A stretch of 39,208 nt of DNA from CAZUGH01 sp964619785 (GTDB taxonomy: Bacteria; Bacillota; Clostridia; Lachnospirales; Lachnospiraceae): the NCBI GenBank assembly GCA_964619785.1, contig CAZUGH010000013.1, positions 1 to 39,208 on the forward strand, read 5' to 3'. Numbering within the stretch: the first letter of the stretch is position 1; every line of letters starts with the position of its first letter. A program made the position numbers and the translations under genes. The notes beneath the pieces were generated by a model. That model was not told where the DNA came from and did not search any database. It worked only from the letters and a program-made list of their open reading frames with translations. Below, in pieces: positions 1 through 8,537 of the stretch.

Positions 1-46
1 AATACCACCATACTATTCTTTTGTCAATAGGAAAATAACAATTTCT

Positions 47-76
47 TTGAAACTTTTTTATGATACACTGTGATGT
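47..76 (+). promoter_or_regulatory. Candidate promoter of the ECF sigma gene
   Basis: A TTGAAACTTTTTT run starts at 47. It contains the GAAAC core typical of ECF-sigma -35 elements and lies about 60 bases before the sigma gene start. Autoregulation is usual for such genes. The -10 part, around GTGATGTATA, is not a clear match, so this is tentative. Confidence 0.3.
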
Positions 77-113
77 ATATAGTGAAAGACATAATAAAAG
101 GAGGATACGTAGC

Positions 114-773
114 ATGAATGACGAATTCATGATCAAACGTCTCTGCCGCGATGACGAAGGTGCACTCAAATACATATATGACCATTATTATTCCTATGTA
201 TATGCCGTTGCAAATTCACGAATTGGCGCCAAGATGCAAAAGGAAGATATCGAAGAAGTCGTATCCGATGTATTCCTGACACTATGGAACAACCGGCGCA
301 AGCTCAATGCAAACGATGGAACGATTAAGGCCTACCTCGGAGTCATGACAAGAAACCAATCGATCAACAAGCTTCGCGAGTTTCATTTCTGCGACAAACT
401 CATGGATAGTAATATCTTGTCAACCGAACTAGGAATTGAGGAAGCATTCATACAGAAGGAAATGCTTCTTGAAATCTATGAAATCGTAACGAAAATGAAA
501 AGTCCGGACAAGGAAATTTTCTTCAGTTATTATATGGAAGAACAAAAAACTAGAGAAATCGCTGACCTGCTTATGCTAAATGAAAACACTGTCAAGACAA
601 AGCTGCGTCGCAACAAGAAGAAATCTGGAATCAGATTCAGACTTCTATCCATACACAAGAACATAAGCACCACATTCACAAAGTACGAGTGGCATGCTGC
701 CTCATTTTCATTGCATTTATTATCCCCACTGGTGTGTTTGCTTCCTCCAAGCTTCCTATCTTTGACGGATTAG
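114..773 (+). CDS. ECF-type RNA polymerase sigma factor with an out-of-frame C-terminal tail
   Basis: Sigma-70 family factor that would direct RNA polymerase to a small stress or envelope regulon. The start at 114 is chosen because AAAGGAGGA (97-105) precedes it; an in-frame ATG at 60 has no such site. Region 2 covers roughly residues 8-95 (DDEGALKYIYDHYY, then the DIEEVVSDVFLTLW stretch). Region 4 covers about 125-170 (KTREIADLLMLNENTVKTKL), a standard helix-turn-helix ending in KLRRNKKK near base 623. A normal ECF factor stops about there, at 165-185 residues. Here the frame runs on for about 50 residues that look like the downstream gene read out of frame. That gene's own frame overlaps it, so a deletion or frameshift has probably removed the sigma stop codon. 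The sigma core looks intact. Family call is firm; regulon unknown. Confidence 0.8.
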   Translation: MNDEFMIKRLCRDDEGALKYIYDHYYSYVYAVANSRIGAKMQKEDIEEVVSDVFLTLWNNRRKLNANDGTIKAYLGVMTRNQSINKLREFHFCDKLMDSNILSTELGIEEAFIQKEMLLEIYEIVTKMKSPDKEIFFSYYMEEQKTREIADLLMLNENTVKTKLRRNKKKSGIRFRLLSIHKNISTTFTKYEWHAASFSLHLLSPLVCLLPPSFLSLTD

Positions 774-1531
774 TCACTTCTGATAAATACCATGTTGAAG
801 ATAAATACGGCATTGCAAATAGTGCCACTGGAATCATAGGCGATTATCACGTACAAATCGAGCGAGCCATCACGAGTAAGGATAACTCAGAAGGCACCTT
901 GCTGGTTTCATTTTTCCCTATAAATAAGAAGATACTTCCCATCCACAAATTAATCAGTGGTGGTAAAACAAGCGATGGTACGCGTCAGGAACTGGCGATT
1001 ATCGCAACTTATAATGATAGTAAAGGAAAATCTTATAAGATTAATTCGCCTTCTTGGAGTAGTTCATATAGCCCAGAGCTGACAAAAGGAACCAAGGAGT
1101 ACATCACCTTGCGCTATTCGTTCAATGATGGGGATTCCAAAACGGACGAAACGTATCAAGAAGAGATTATCAAAGAACATAAGCGACTCTACCTTGCCAC
1201 TGGTACCGGTTACCCAATCTATGAGGTAAAGGCAAACAGCGGTGACTACCGTCTTCAAGTCTCACCAATCACCTTAGAATTCATCGGCAATTTAAGTGCC
1301 GAGGCCGAGGAAGCTTCTCACTTTACACTGAATTTCAAGGATGGTACTTCCACAACAATTGAGGACTTGGATGTGTGTGGCACCACTGTTTCGTACCTAG
1401 AAGGACAAAGTGCAAACACCGTACACAGCTATGAGATTACGAACATCATTGATGTAAACGAGGTGGATACAATCACAATAAGTGATATCACCTTTGATTT
1501 TAAAAACAGGAAAAACCTCACAACCAAATAA
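689..1531 (+). CDS. Membrane-anchored extracellular protein, probable anti-sigma partner, N-terminus lost
   Basis: The first start codon in this frame is GTG at 689, just before a single hydrophobic segment (CLIFIAFIIPTGVFA). About 250 residues follow that would lie outside the membrane, beta-rich and without a recognised enzyme motif. The frame is open back to 584 and reads EEIWNQIQTSIH then a basic stretch, exactly what precedes the membrane helix in sigma-linked anti-sigma proteins of the DUF4179 type. The sigma-binding cytoplasmic domain and its start codon are missing. The open frame overlaps the sigma gene in a different frame, which suggests a deletion at the junction. Anti-sigma identity is inferred from position and topology, not from a clear domain match. 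Bases 1532-1606 after the stop hold only an imperfect inverted repeat (AGGGACGCATA / TATACGCCCT) that might act as a shared terminator. Confidence 0.55.
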   Translation: MACCLIFIAFIIPTGVFASSKLPIFDGLVTSDKYHVEDKYGIANSATGIIGDYHVQIERAITSKDNSEGTLLVSFFPINKKILPIHKLISGGKTSDGTRQELAIIATYNDSKGKSYKINSPSWSSSYSPELTKGTKEYITLRYSFNDGDSKTDETYQEEIIKEHKRLYLATGTGYPIYEVKANSGDYRLQVSPITLEFIGNLSAEAEEASHFTLNFKDGTSTTIEDLDVCGTTVSYLEGQSANTVHSYEITNIIDVNEVDTITISDITFDFKNRKNLTTK

Positions 1532-1606
1532 GGGACGCATAAAAAACAGAACGTAAAGCTTCAAAAAATCGCTATACGCCCTGTCTACTTAATTTGTTAT
1601 ATAATT

Positions 1607-4438
1607 TTATACCAATGGGCTCTCTTCTGGTCCGAAGAAGCTCTCTGCTAATGTTCCACGATACAGTACGAGTTTCTGTAATACCAATCCTGCATCAACG
1701 CCATAAATGGTGATGTCATGTGTGCCAGCTGTGAGGGTGTGTTTACTCTCTGCTGTGTGACAGTTTTTCAATACGCCATCGGCCCAGCTCGTTCCATTCT
1801 GGCCTGCTCCTACGAAGAAGTCTTCTGGCAAAGTGTCAACTGCCTGTGGTGTGGCACCATCGATGGAGACTGCATAACGCATACGGCGGCCGTCTTCTAG
1901 GTTGTTCGTTGGTGCTGTAATTGCACGAAGAGTATACTCGCTATCTTTGTCGACCTGAACGCGATAAGTCAACGATGGTGCTTTGCCAATCTCATCAAAG
2001 TTGGTCGTTGTTGGATAGATTTTCATAGAAGAAAGTGTCTTACCATAACGATCTAACTTCTTCCATGAGAATTCACCGAAATCTTCGCTTGCTACATAAT
2101 GTTCAGCTTCCATGGAAGCTAGGTTATCTGTCATAATAAATGTCTTGGCAGGAATAGCATCTGCCTCAATCTTAGTCGCATTCAATACAACTTTCACTTC
2201 ACTGTCTGTTCCTTTGATTACAACATCACCCATCAGCGTGCCTGTTACCTTTGACCAGTCAATGGATACATTGATTGTCATGGAATTTTCAACAGTGCCT
2301 TCTGTGCTTGATAATTTGATAAAGTCTGCACTTGGCTGTGCGGTGTAATCATAGGAAGTGCTACCGCCATTGGTGAGTGTAATTGTATATCTCTCGTCAC
2401 GAAGACTTGTAAATTCAGGTAATACGGTCTCGCCTTCGGAAAATAGATTCTCAGCGCCCCATGCATGAACAAACATCTGAGCTTTCTTTGGCACTTTGGT
2501 TTCGATTGTCTCTGGGTAATGCCAATCTTCATCGTTCCAATGCTCGAAACAGAAATGAGCTGACAGCATCATGCCCTTCCACTTACCATCTGCCATTGTA
2601 TTATGATAATAATCTGTCATCTGTGTATCCGTTGCGATGCACTCACCTACCATTTTCTTATATTCCATCGCCGTTGCGATTGCACCCTGCTCTGTATAAT
2701 ACTGATTATAAGCTGCATATACATTTGCTTTCTGGAGATTTGCGCCAGCTACTGATGGGAAATAAATCATGCTGTAATAAGCATCCATGCATTCTTTTGG
2801 CATAACGAACTTGACAGCTTCTGCCTTTGCGATGATGGCATTGAACTCAGCCAGCTTGCGTCTTGCTTCATTATAGTTGGTAATATGATATGTATTTGGA
2901 TGTGTTGCCTCTGGCTTACTGTTGCCATGCATTCTCGTGTATGCCTCGATAATGTCTGCAATATCCTTCTTTGTCTTGTCATCTTCAATATAAGAACCGA
3001 ATTGCTGCTCAACCCATAACTCAAGAAATTCTCTGGTACGGTTCATGTGATCCGTTCCCCAATTTTCAAAGTCATAAGCTAAATTCATATAATAGGAAAG
3101 TGGAATCTCCTGTGGACGAAGGTCACCAACATTGACAATCCACAAATCGCGAATTCCATAATCATATGCCATTGTTACCTGTTCCCAGGTCTTCTGGAGT
3201 GGCATTGAGCTAACCCACTCATAGGAAATTGGGGCACCATGATAATCAAAATGATAATATAGACCCCAGCCTGCTTCGCGGTCGCGAACTTCCTTCGTTG
3301 GAAGCGTACGAACATTACCGAAATTATCATCAGATAATAATAAGGTAACAGGATTTAATGCATCCCATTTGCATAGGCCTTCTGCGTCCTTGCTTCCATA
3401 ATAATATCCTTCCACTTCTTTATATAAAGCAAGCATCTGAGGCATGTCCTCACAGCCCTTATCCTTAATAATCTTCTGCTGGTCAGAGATAATAGTCTTG
3501 AGAAGCTCGACATTATCCTTCACTGGTGAATTATCACCAAGCATGGAAGTATCACGCTCACCACGCATACCAATCGTAATCATATTGCGTAGATTCTTAT
3601 CTCTCTCAAGTCCATCTTCCCAGTATTTATACAGGCCCTTACCATTGGTATAGTAATTCCAGTCTGCGCCATAACCTTCGCCATTTACCTTGCTCTTAAC
3701 CTTATCCCATTCCTCACTGGCACGAGTCATTGGCTCATGATGTGAGAAACATGTTGTAATACCAAGGGAATCAGCAAGCTCCATATTGCCAAGAGGATTG
3801 CCATCTCCACCATCTAATGGGAAGGAAGCAGACCACATAGCAGGCCAGAAATAATTTCCCTTCAAACGGAGAAGTAGTTCAAATACGCGACGATAGAACT
3901 TAGCGTTAAAATCTCCAAATGTATTCATGACAAAATTGCCAAGACATGGCCACTCATCATTCATAAAGAAACCACGGTACTTAACCGATGGAGCTTTAGA
4001 AGTGAATTCCACATCATTGAAAATGACCTCAGCACGCTTCTTCGGTTTTACATCACCCCAATAAATCCATGGAGACACGCCCATCTTCTCAGACAATGAG
4101 AACAAACCATAGATTGCAGAAATTCTCTCGCTTCCCACAACAACAAGATTGTTGTCAACAACAGCAATCTTGTATACCTCATATACATCCTTAATATCCG
4201 ATACATCAAGTTTGCCATCTGCAATCATCGAATCAATCACATCACAATTTCCGATGCTTCCCACGATGACACAATGGTCACTGACCTTGTCTACCTGCTG
4301 CATATCAAGGCCTGTCACTTCTTTTACATCCTGAATAAATGTCTCTCCCATAACAGAGAGTCCTTTGTAATCCTGGCTATCTACGTCCAGATACAAGCTG
4401 GCTGCGACTCCATCGGCCGCCAGTGTAAAATTGCTCAT
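1607..4438 (-). CDS. GH115 family xylan alpha-1,2-glucuronidase
   Basis: Glycoside hydrolase family 115 removes (4-O-methyl)-D-glucuronic acid side chains from glucuronoxylan and its oligosaccharides. The 943 residues match the usual family length. An N-terminal alpha/beta domain covers about 1-150. The catalytic barrel starts near RGFFMNDE (155-162) and includes NYFWPAMW (195-202), SHHEPM (232-237) and GMRGERD (290-296). A long helical region and a C-terminal beta-sandwich (GH115_C-like, about 780-935) follow. There is no signal peptide, so it should act in the cytoplasm on imported oligosaccharides. Its start lies 14 bases after the uronate isomerase stop, with AGAGGT upstream, so the two form an operon: this enzyme frees the glucuronate that the isomerase processes. 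Confidence 0.92.
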   Translation of the reverse strand: MSNFTLAADGVAASLYLDVDSQDYKGLSVMGETFIQDVKEVTGLDMQQVDKVSDHCVIVGSIGNCDVIDSMIADGKLDVSDIKDVYEVYKIAVVDNNLVVVGSERISAIYGLFSLSEKMGVSPWIYWGDVKPKKRAEVIFNDVEFTSKAPSVKYRGFFMNDEWPCLGNFVMNTFGDFNAKFYRRVFELLLRLKGNYFWPAMWSASFPLDGGDGNPLGNMELADSLGITTCFSHHEPMTRASEEWDKVKSKVNGEGYGADWNYYTNGKGLYKYWEDGLERDKNLRNMITIGMRGERDTSMLGDNSPVKDNVELLKTIISDQQKIIKDKGCEDMPQMLALYKEVEGYYYGSKDAEGLCKWDALNPVTLLLSDDNFGNVRTLPTKEVRDREAGWGLYYHFDYHGAPISYEWVSSMPLQKTWEQVTMAYDYGIRDLWIVNVGDLRPQEIPLSYYMNLAYDFENWGTDHMNRTREFLELWVEQQFGSYIEDDKTKKDIADIIEAYTRMHGNSKPEATHPNTYHITNYNEARRKLAEFNAIIAKAEAVKFVMPKECMDAYYSMIYFPSVAGANLQKANVYAAYNQYYTEQGAIATAMEYKKMVGECIATDTQMTDYYHNTMADGKWKGMMLSAHFCFEHWNDEDWHYPETIETKVPKKAQMFVHAWGAENLFSEGETVLPEFTSLRDERYTITLTNGGSTSYDYTAQPSADFIKLSSTEGTVENSMTINVSIDWSKVTGTLMGDVVIKGTDSEVKVVLNATKIEADAIPAKTFIMTDNLASMEAEHYVASEDFGEFSWKKLDRYGKTLSSMKIYPTTTNFDEIGKAPSLTYRVQVDKDSEYTLRAITAPTNNLEDGRRMRYAVSIDGATPQAVDTLPEDFFVGAGQNGTSWADGVLKNCHTAESKHTLTAGTHDITIYGVDAGLVLQKLVLYRGTLAESFFGPEESPLV

Positions 4439-4452
4439 AATCTACCTCTTTT

Positions 4453-5859
4453 CTATAATTTAAATCCAAAATAGTTCACTGCATTATAATAGGAAATGTC
4501 CTGAACAAGCTTGCCTAGTTCCTCATAGTCTGCTGGGTATTCACCATTGTCGACTAATTTTCCTATAAAATCACACAGAATCCGACGGAAATACTCATGT
4601 CTTGGATAAGAAATAAAGCTTCTAGAATCCGTCAGCATACCAATAAAGTTACCTAGCAAGCCAAGACTTGCCAATGATGTAATCTGTTCGGTCATTCCCG
4701 GCTTGTGATCGTTGAACCACCAAGCGGAACCCTGTTGAATCTTACCACGCACGCCATCACCCTGGAAACATCCAATCATCGTGCCAATCAACGCATTGTC
4801 AACTGGATTCAAGGAATAAATCACGGTCTTAGGAAGTTCATCTGTCTCATTCAGTGCATTCATAAAATCTGCCACTTCTGGAACAAATCCACGATTGTTA
4901 ATACAGTCAATTCCTGCATTGGCTCCCGCCGCTTCAAATACTCGGTCGTTATTCTCACGCTTCGCACCATAATGTAGCTGCATTGCCATACCACGTTTTG
5001 CATACTCTCTACCAAGGAACAACATCGTCATCGTGCGGAACGCCTGAAGATCATGAAGGTTCAAAGCTTCCTTCTTCATACTTCTTGCGAAAATCTCTTC
5101 CATCTCAGCATCGCTAACAGGTTCGTACTCTGCATAGTCCAAACCATGGTCAGTCAGCACGCATCCATTTTCCTTGAAGTAATCAAGACGAATCGTAAGT
5201 GCCTTCTTCAAGTCAGCAAATGTCGTAATCGCGATACCGCTCACTTCAGATAATGTATTCATATAAGATACAAAACCATCCTTCTCAGGGCTCATCGCCA
5301 AGTCAGGACGCCACGCAGGCAGCACCTGCACATCAAAGCTATCATCTGCTGCAATCTGACGATGCCAATGCAAATCATCGATGGGATCATCTGTTGTACA
5401 AACCAAAGTAACACCAGACATACGAATCAGATTTCTAGCTGTCATATCGGGGCGAGCCAGCTTCTCATTGCATAAATCCCATACCTCACGCCAGGTTTTG
5501 CTATTTAGAATACCATGATAATCAAAATATCTCTGTAATTCTAAATGACACCAGTGATACATGGGATTACCGATTGCTCGTGGCAAAGCCTCGGCGAATT
5601 TCTCAAACTTCTCAATATCTGGGGCATCCCCTGTTATGTACTTCTCATCTACTCCGTTCGAACGCATAATACGCCACTTGTAGTGATCGCCACCTAACCA
5701 AAGCTCCGTAATATTGCGAAAGCTCTTATCCTCTGCTATCTCCTGTGGACTTAGATGACAATGATAATCAAGAACTGGTACCTTGGCTGCATAGTCATGA
5801 TACAACTTCTTCGCTGCTTCTGTTGACAGGATAAAATCTTTATCCATAAATTCTTTCAT
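4453..5859 (-). CDS. uxaC: Uronate (glucuronate/galacturonate) isomerase
   Basis: UxaC converts D-glucuronate to D-fructuronate and D-galacturonate to D-tagaturonate, the first step of hexuronate breakdown. It belongs to the amidohydrolase superfamily. At 468 residues it matches the E. coli enzyme (about 470). The metal-binding DYHCHL motif (His33, His35) sits near the N-terminus, with VLTDHGLDYAEY and the C-terminal LTDSRSFISYPRHEYFRR motifs further on. The start at 5859 has GGGAGG 8-9 bases upstream; an in-frame ATG at 5892 lacks one. It is the first gene of the operon with GH115 and has its own promoter at 5894-5922. Later pathway genes (fructuronate reductase, mannonate dehydratase, KDG kinase) are not in the window. 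Confidence 0.96.
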   Translation of the reverse strand: MKEFMDKDFILSTEAAKKLYHDYAAKVPVLDYHCHLSPQEIAEDKSFRNITELWLGGDHYKWRIMRSNGVDEKYITGDAPDIEKFEKFAEALPRAIGNPMYHWCHLELQRYFDYHGILNSKTWREVWDLCNEKLARPDMTARNLIRMSGVTLVCTTDDPIDDLHWHRQIAADDSFDVQVLPAWRPDLAMSPEKDGFVSYMNTLSEVSGIAITTFADLKKALTIRLDYFKENGCVLTDHGLDYAEYEPVSDAEMEEIFARSMKKEALNLHDLQAFRTMTMLFLGREYAKRGMAMQLHYGAKRENNDRVFEAAGANAGIDCINNRGFVPEVADFMNALNETDELPKTVIYSLNPVDNALIGTMIGCFQGDGVRGKIQQGSAWWFNDHKPGMTEQITSLASLGLLGNFIGMLTDSRSFISYPRHEYFRRILCDFIGKLVDNGEYPADYEELGKLVQDISYYNAVNYFGFKL

Positions 5860-5893
5860 TCGTGTTGCCTCCCTAATTCTTGTACTATTCAAG

Positions 5894-5922
5894 ATTTTAG
5901 CATATAATTAGGCTATCTTCAA
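5894..5922 (-). promoter_or_regulatory. Promoter of the uxaC-GH115 operon
   Basis: On the minus strand, TTGAAG (5922-5917), a 17-base spacer and TAAAAT (5899-5894) make a sigma-A-type promoter about 35 bases before the uxaC start. No clear operator palindrome was seen around it. Confidence 0.6.
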
Positions 5923-5924
5923 GA

Positions 5925-5952
5925 TAATAAGTTACTAGTTTTGTGCCGACAT
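5925..5952 (+). promoter_or_regulatory. Candidate sigma-D (flagellar) promoter for the FliK-like gene
   Basis: GCCGACAT at 5945-5952 closely matches the -10 of flagellar sigma-28/SigD promoters (GCCGATAT). A TAA-rich -35 lies 13-16 bases upstream (TAAT 5925, TAAG 5928). It precedes a flagellar-type gene, which supports it; the -35 is weak. Confidence 0.35.
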
Positions 5953-5985
5953 ACATTATAGATTATATGACAAGTAGGTGACTCC

Positions 5986-7761
5986 ATGGCTCTTCGTAGC
6001 GACGCAATTCAAAACAGTACTCAGAATCCTTCTTCTATGACTCAGACTTCTACCGCGGGCAGAGGTCTTATTCGTGGTGCCGGTGGTAATTCCATTATGG
6101 TTTCTGAGGGGCAGGTTTTGAAGGGGGTTGTAACGGATATTCATGGGAATCAGATTACCATTCAGATGGAGGACGGAGCTCATTTTACTGGGCAGTTGGC
6201 CGATGCCAGTAATTACAATATTGGGCAAGGGGCTGCGTTCCAGGTGACGAGCACTTCTGCTGGTGTAATTTATATGCAAGCCATCACAGATGCATATTTA
6301 CTTGGTATGGAAGATACGATTAACCAGGCACTAGAAGAAGCTGAGCTGCCAAAAAGTCCGAGAAATGTCGAGATTGTTCGCAGCTTACTAAGCAACCAGC
6401 AATCAATCAGCCGCCAAAACATTCTCGATACCATTCGTTTATGCGCTAGATTTCCTGATGATAATGTAGAATCTGTCATTACTGCCAAGCACCTATCGCT
6501 TCCTATGACGGAAGAATCGATTACGCAGCTTGAGCAATATCAGAATCAAACTCATCAGTTAATGGGCAAGATGGACACTTTGACACAATCAGTTAGCGAC
6601 GTCTTGTCGCTTATGGCTGAGAAGGCACCCGATGCTGCCGGAGCAATTGGTAGCCGCATTCTTGAGTTAGCACTTGAGTCTTCTGATTTTCTAGAAGATC
6701 CCGCCAGTATCAAGACGCCAGTTGCACCTCTTGCTGAACTAGTGGACGTCGCAGGTAATCCGATTCCTGCTGATACCATTTTCCCTGTTGATGAAGATGG
6801 GATTCCCTATCTTCCGGAGCAAGTTGTAATGAGTGAAAATGGAGAGCTTGTACCTCTCGATTCGCTTCCACTTGATGAAGATGGCAATCCGATATTGCCG
6901 GTGATTGCCCAGGAGATTCCTGCCCAGGAGATCGTCTTCGAGAAAAACCAAGTCGGTGCACTCTTAACCCCCGAAGCAAGAGAAGTACTTACCAATGAAA
7001 TGAACCAATTACCGCTGGCTGAATCAGTGAAAGAAGCGGTTGCAGATGGCACGATTACCAATCGGGATTTATTGACGCAGCTTCAAGAATTATTGCCAAA
7101 ACTAACTTCCGAGCAAGCTTCTGAGCTTGTGTCTGGGAAGGAATTTCAAGCACTATTGAAAAGCCAGCTCATCTCTGGATGGTCCATTACGCCAAAGGCA
7201 TTTGCCGGACATGACAATATCGAAAAACTATATGAGAAATTGGACCGCCAGTTGTCAACACTGACCAAGCTCAGTCAATCCGTTTCCTCGCAAAATGCAT
7301 TTCAGACATTGGGTGAGACCGCCTCGAATATGCATGATAATTTACAATTTATGAAGACACTCAATCAGTCTTTTACCTATATGCAGCTGCCACTTAATCT
7401 TCAAGAGCAGAATGCACATGGCGACCTCTACGTCATGACGCGTAAGGGGGCAATGAAGAAAAATCCTGACAAATTAAGTGTGTTGCTTCACCTCGAGATG
7501 GATTCGCTCGGCACGCTAGATATACATATTAAGAAAGAACGCACCAATGTAGATACACAGTTCTTTGTCGATGATAAGAAGACGATGGATTTACTCTCTA
7601 AGAATATCAACCTGCTGCAAGATGCCATCAACGAGCAAGGTTACAGCTTCAGTTCGCAATGCAACATACGTGAACGTGATATCGACATCGTCAAAGACTT
7701 CATGGCACAGGACAAACCAATCGGCGATATGAAGCGGTATCGATTTGATTTGCGCGCATAG
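5986..7761 (+). CDS. FliK-like flagellar hook-length control family protein
   Basis: 591 residues. The last roughly 120 (from about LPLNLQEQNAHGDLYVM to the end, with KLSVLLHLEMDSLGTLDIHI) match the Flg_hook domain of FliK, which switches flagellar export from hook to filament subunits. The N-terminus (about 1-100) looks like a small beta-domain. The middle is low-complexity, acidic and Pro/Gln-rich, as in FliK rulers. It resembles the orphan FliK paralogue of Firmicutes (B. subtilis YlqG type), normally followed by a short FlhB-like gene (YlqH). That partner is absent; a 79-bp repeat begins at the stop codon instead. The start at 5986 has a modest AGGTGA site. Neither neighbouring operon is flagellar, so a hook-ruler role is an inference. 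Confidence 0.75.
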   Translation: MALRSDAIQNSTQNPSSMTQTSTAGRGLIRGAGGNSIMVSEGQVLKGVVTDIHGNQITIQMEDGAHFTGQLADASNYNIGQGAAFQVTSTSAGVIYMQAITDAYLLGMEDTINQALEEAELPKSPRNVEIVRSLLSNQQSISRQNILDTIRLCARFPDDNVESVITAKHLSLPMTEESITQLEQYQNQTHQLMGKMDTLTQSVSDVLSLMAEKAPDAAGAIGSRILELALESSDFLEDPASIKTPVAPLAELVDVAGNPIPADTIFPVDEDGIPYLPEQVVMSENGELVPLDSLPLDEDGNPILPVIAQEIPAQEIVFEKNQVGALLTPEAREVLTNEMNQLPLAESVKEAVADGTITNRDLLTQLQELLPKLTSEQASELVSGKEFQALLKSQLISGWSITPKAFAGHDNIEKLYEKLDRQLSTLTKLSQSVSSQNAFQTLGETASNMHDNLQFMKTLNQSFTYMQLPLNLQEQNAHGDLYVMTRKGAMKKNPDKLSVLLHLEMDSLGTLDIHIKKERTNVDTQFFVDDKKTMDLLSKNINLLQDAINEQGYSFSSQCNIRERDIDIVKDFMAQDKPIGDMKRYRFDLRA

Positions 7762-7945
7762 CGCGCTGATAAACGCGCGCATTAGAAGAACGACGTTGTC
7801 GTTCTTCGCTCCGCAACATTGTACTCTTCCAAACATATAGCGCGCTGATAAACGCGCGCATTAGAAGAACGACGTTGTCGTTCTTCGCTCCGCAACATTG
7901 TACTCTTCCAAACATATAGCGCGCTGATAAACGCGCGCATTAGAA
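7758..7945 (+). repeat. 79-bp tandem repeat, about 2.4 copies
   Basis: Copies lie at 7758-7836 and 7837-7915, with the first 30 bases of a third at 7916-7945. Each unit has two inverted repeats: GCGCG/CGCGC around CTGATAAA, and AGAACGAC/GTCGTTCT around GTT. The first copy starts inside the last codons of the FliK-like gene and contains its stop. The two full copies appear identical, so the duplication is recent or maintained. The repeat runs straight into the terminator. Short open frames on the minus strand here are only the repeat read through. Confidence 0.9.
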
Positions 7946-8000
7946 AAAGGGACTTTGCCAAATATGCTGATTCTCTCAGCCTTTTGACAAGGTCCCTTTT
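7945..8000 (+). terminator. Rho-independent-type terminator of the FliK-like gene
   Basis: AAAAGGGAC (7945-7953) pairs with GTCCCTTTT (7992-8000), and the stem extends with TTTG/CAAG-type pairs. The T-run is inside the right arm. Bases 8001-8178 hold only small hairpins (CTTCTTG/CAAGAAG near 8040-8065 and TACCA/TGGTA near 8140) and no gene. Confidence 0.7.
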
Positions 8001-8178
8001 CCTATTTACTCTCTATATTCACCACTTTGCTCCCCCGCTCTATTCCTTCTTGCTTTCCCGGGTACAAGAAGAAGCGCTTGGGTATTATAGCATGTGAATA
8101 TAATTTGTGCGGCAAAATACGAGAAATGACAGGTTGTTTACCACTTTTGGTAGCTTTTTGACTTTTTCTGTATTTTAT

Positions 8179-8526
8179 TTACATATTTTGTTTCTTGTAA
8201 TCTTGGAATACATAGTCCATTATGGATGCTGCTCCGACTATCTCGCAACCGTATTTGAATCCATCTTCACCATTGTCCTGGCTTCGAATAATCTGTACCA
8301 CACAGTTTAATGTGTGACTTTCATCTCCTAATACCAACTTGGCATTAAAGTAATATCCTACTGGCAGTACACTCTTAGACATGAAACCAACACCTGACTT
8401 CGATACGTCAAATACGGTGATTGGCGCGTGGATGTCTACCACCTTTACATGGTCTTGCTTGAAGATCTCGGACACTTCCAATTCCAAATCCACGGGAAGC
8501 CTCTTTGCTCGTCGTTGTTCACCCAT
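8179..8526 (-). CDS. PilZ domain protein (c-di-GMP receptor)
   Basis: A single-domain 115-residue PilZ protein. Both c-di-GMP contacts are present: an RRxxR motif (Arg5, Arg6, Arg9) and D-x-S-x-x-G (Asp40, Ser42, Gly45). It should bind cyclic di-GMP and pass the signal to an unknown partner, commonly in motility or exopolysaccharide control. Its AGGAGG site (8534-8539) overlaps the gatB stop codon (TAG, 8538-8540), so it is tied to the aspS2-gatCAB transcript and probably translationally coupled. That is odd company for a signalling protein. The FliK-like gene just beyond is the only motility-type neighbour. No output domain is fused, so its target cannot be read from the sequence. Confidence 0.88.
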   Translation of the reverse strand: MGEQRRAKRLPVDLELEVSEIFKQDHVKVVDIHAPITVFDVSKSGVGFMSKSVLPVGYYFNAKLVLGDESHTLNCVVQIIRSQDNGEDGFKYGCEIVGAASIMDYVFQDYKKQNM

Positions 8527-8537
8527 TCTCTTACCTC

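Noticed and set aside
600..640. Programmed -1 frameshift producing a sigma/anti-sigma fusion
   Set aside because: The A-rich stretch (AACAAGAAGAAATC) does not form a proper X XXY YYZ slippery heptamer in the sigma frame, and no stimulatory hairpin was seen. Deletion or sequence error is simpler.
1532..1606. Bidirectional terminator between the anti-sigma remnant and the GH115 gene
   Set aside because: The inverted repeat has a bulge and a mismatch, its arms are about 30 bases apart, and no T-run follows at the proper place. It is noted only as a weak possibility.
7700..7915. Minus-strand open frames over the 79-bp repeat with the peptide MFGRVQCCGAKND repeated
   Set aside because: Pure products of the DNA repeat, antisense to the FliK-like gene, with no family resemblance.
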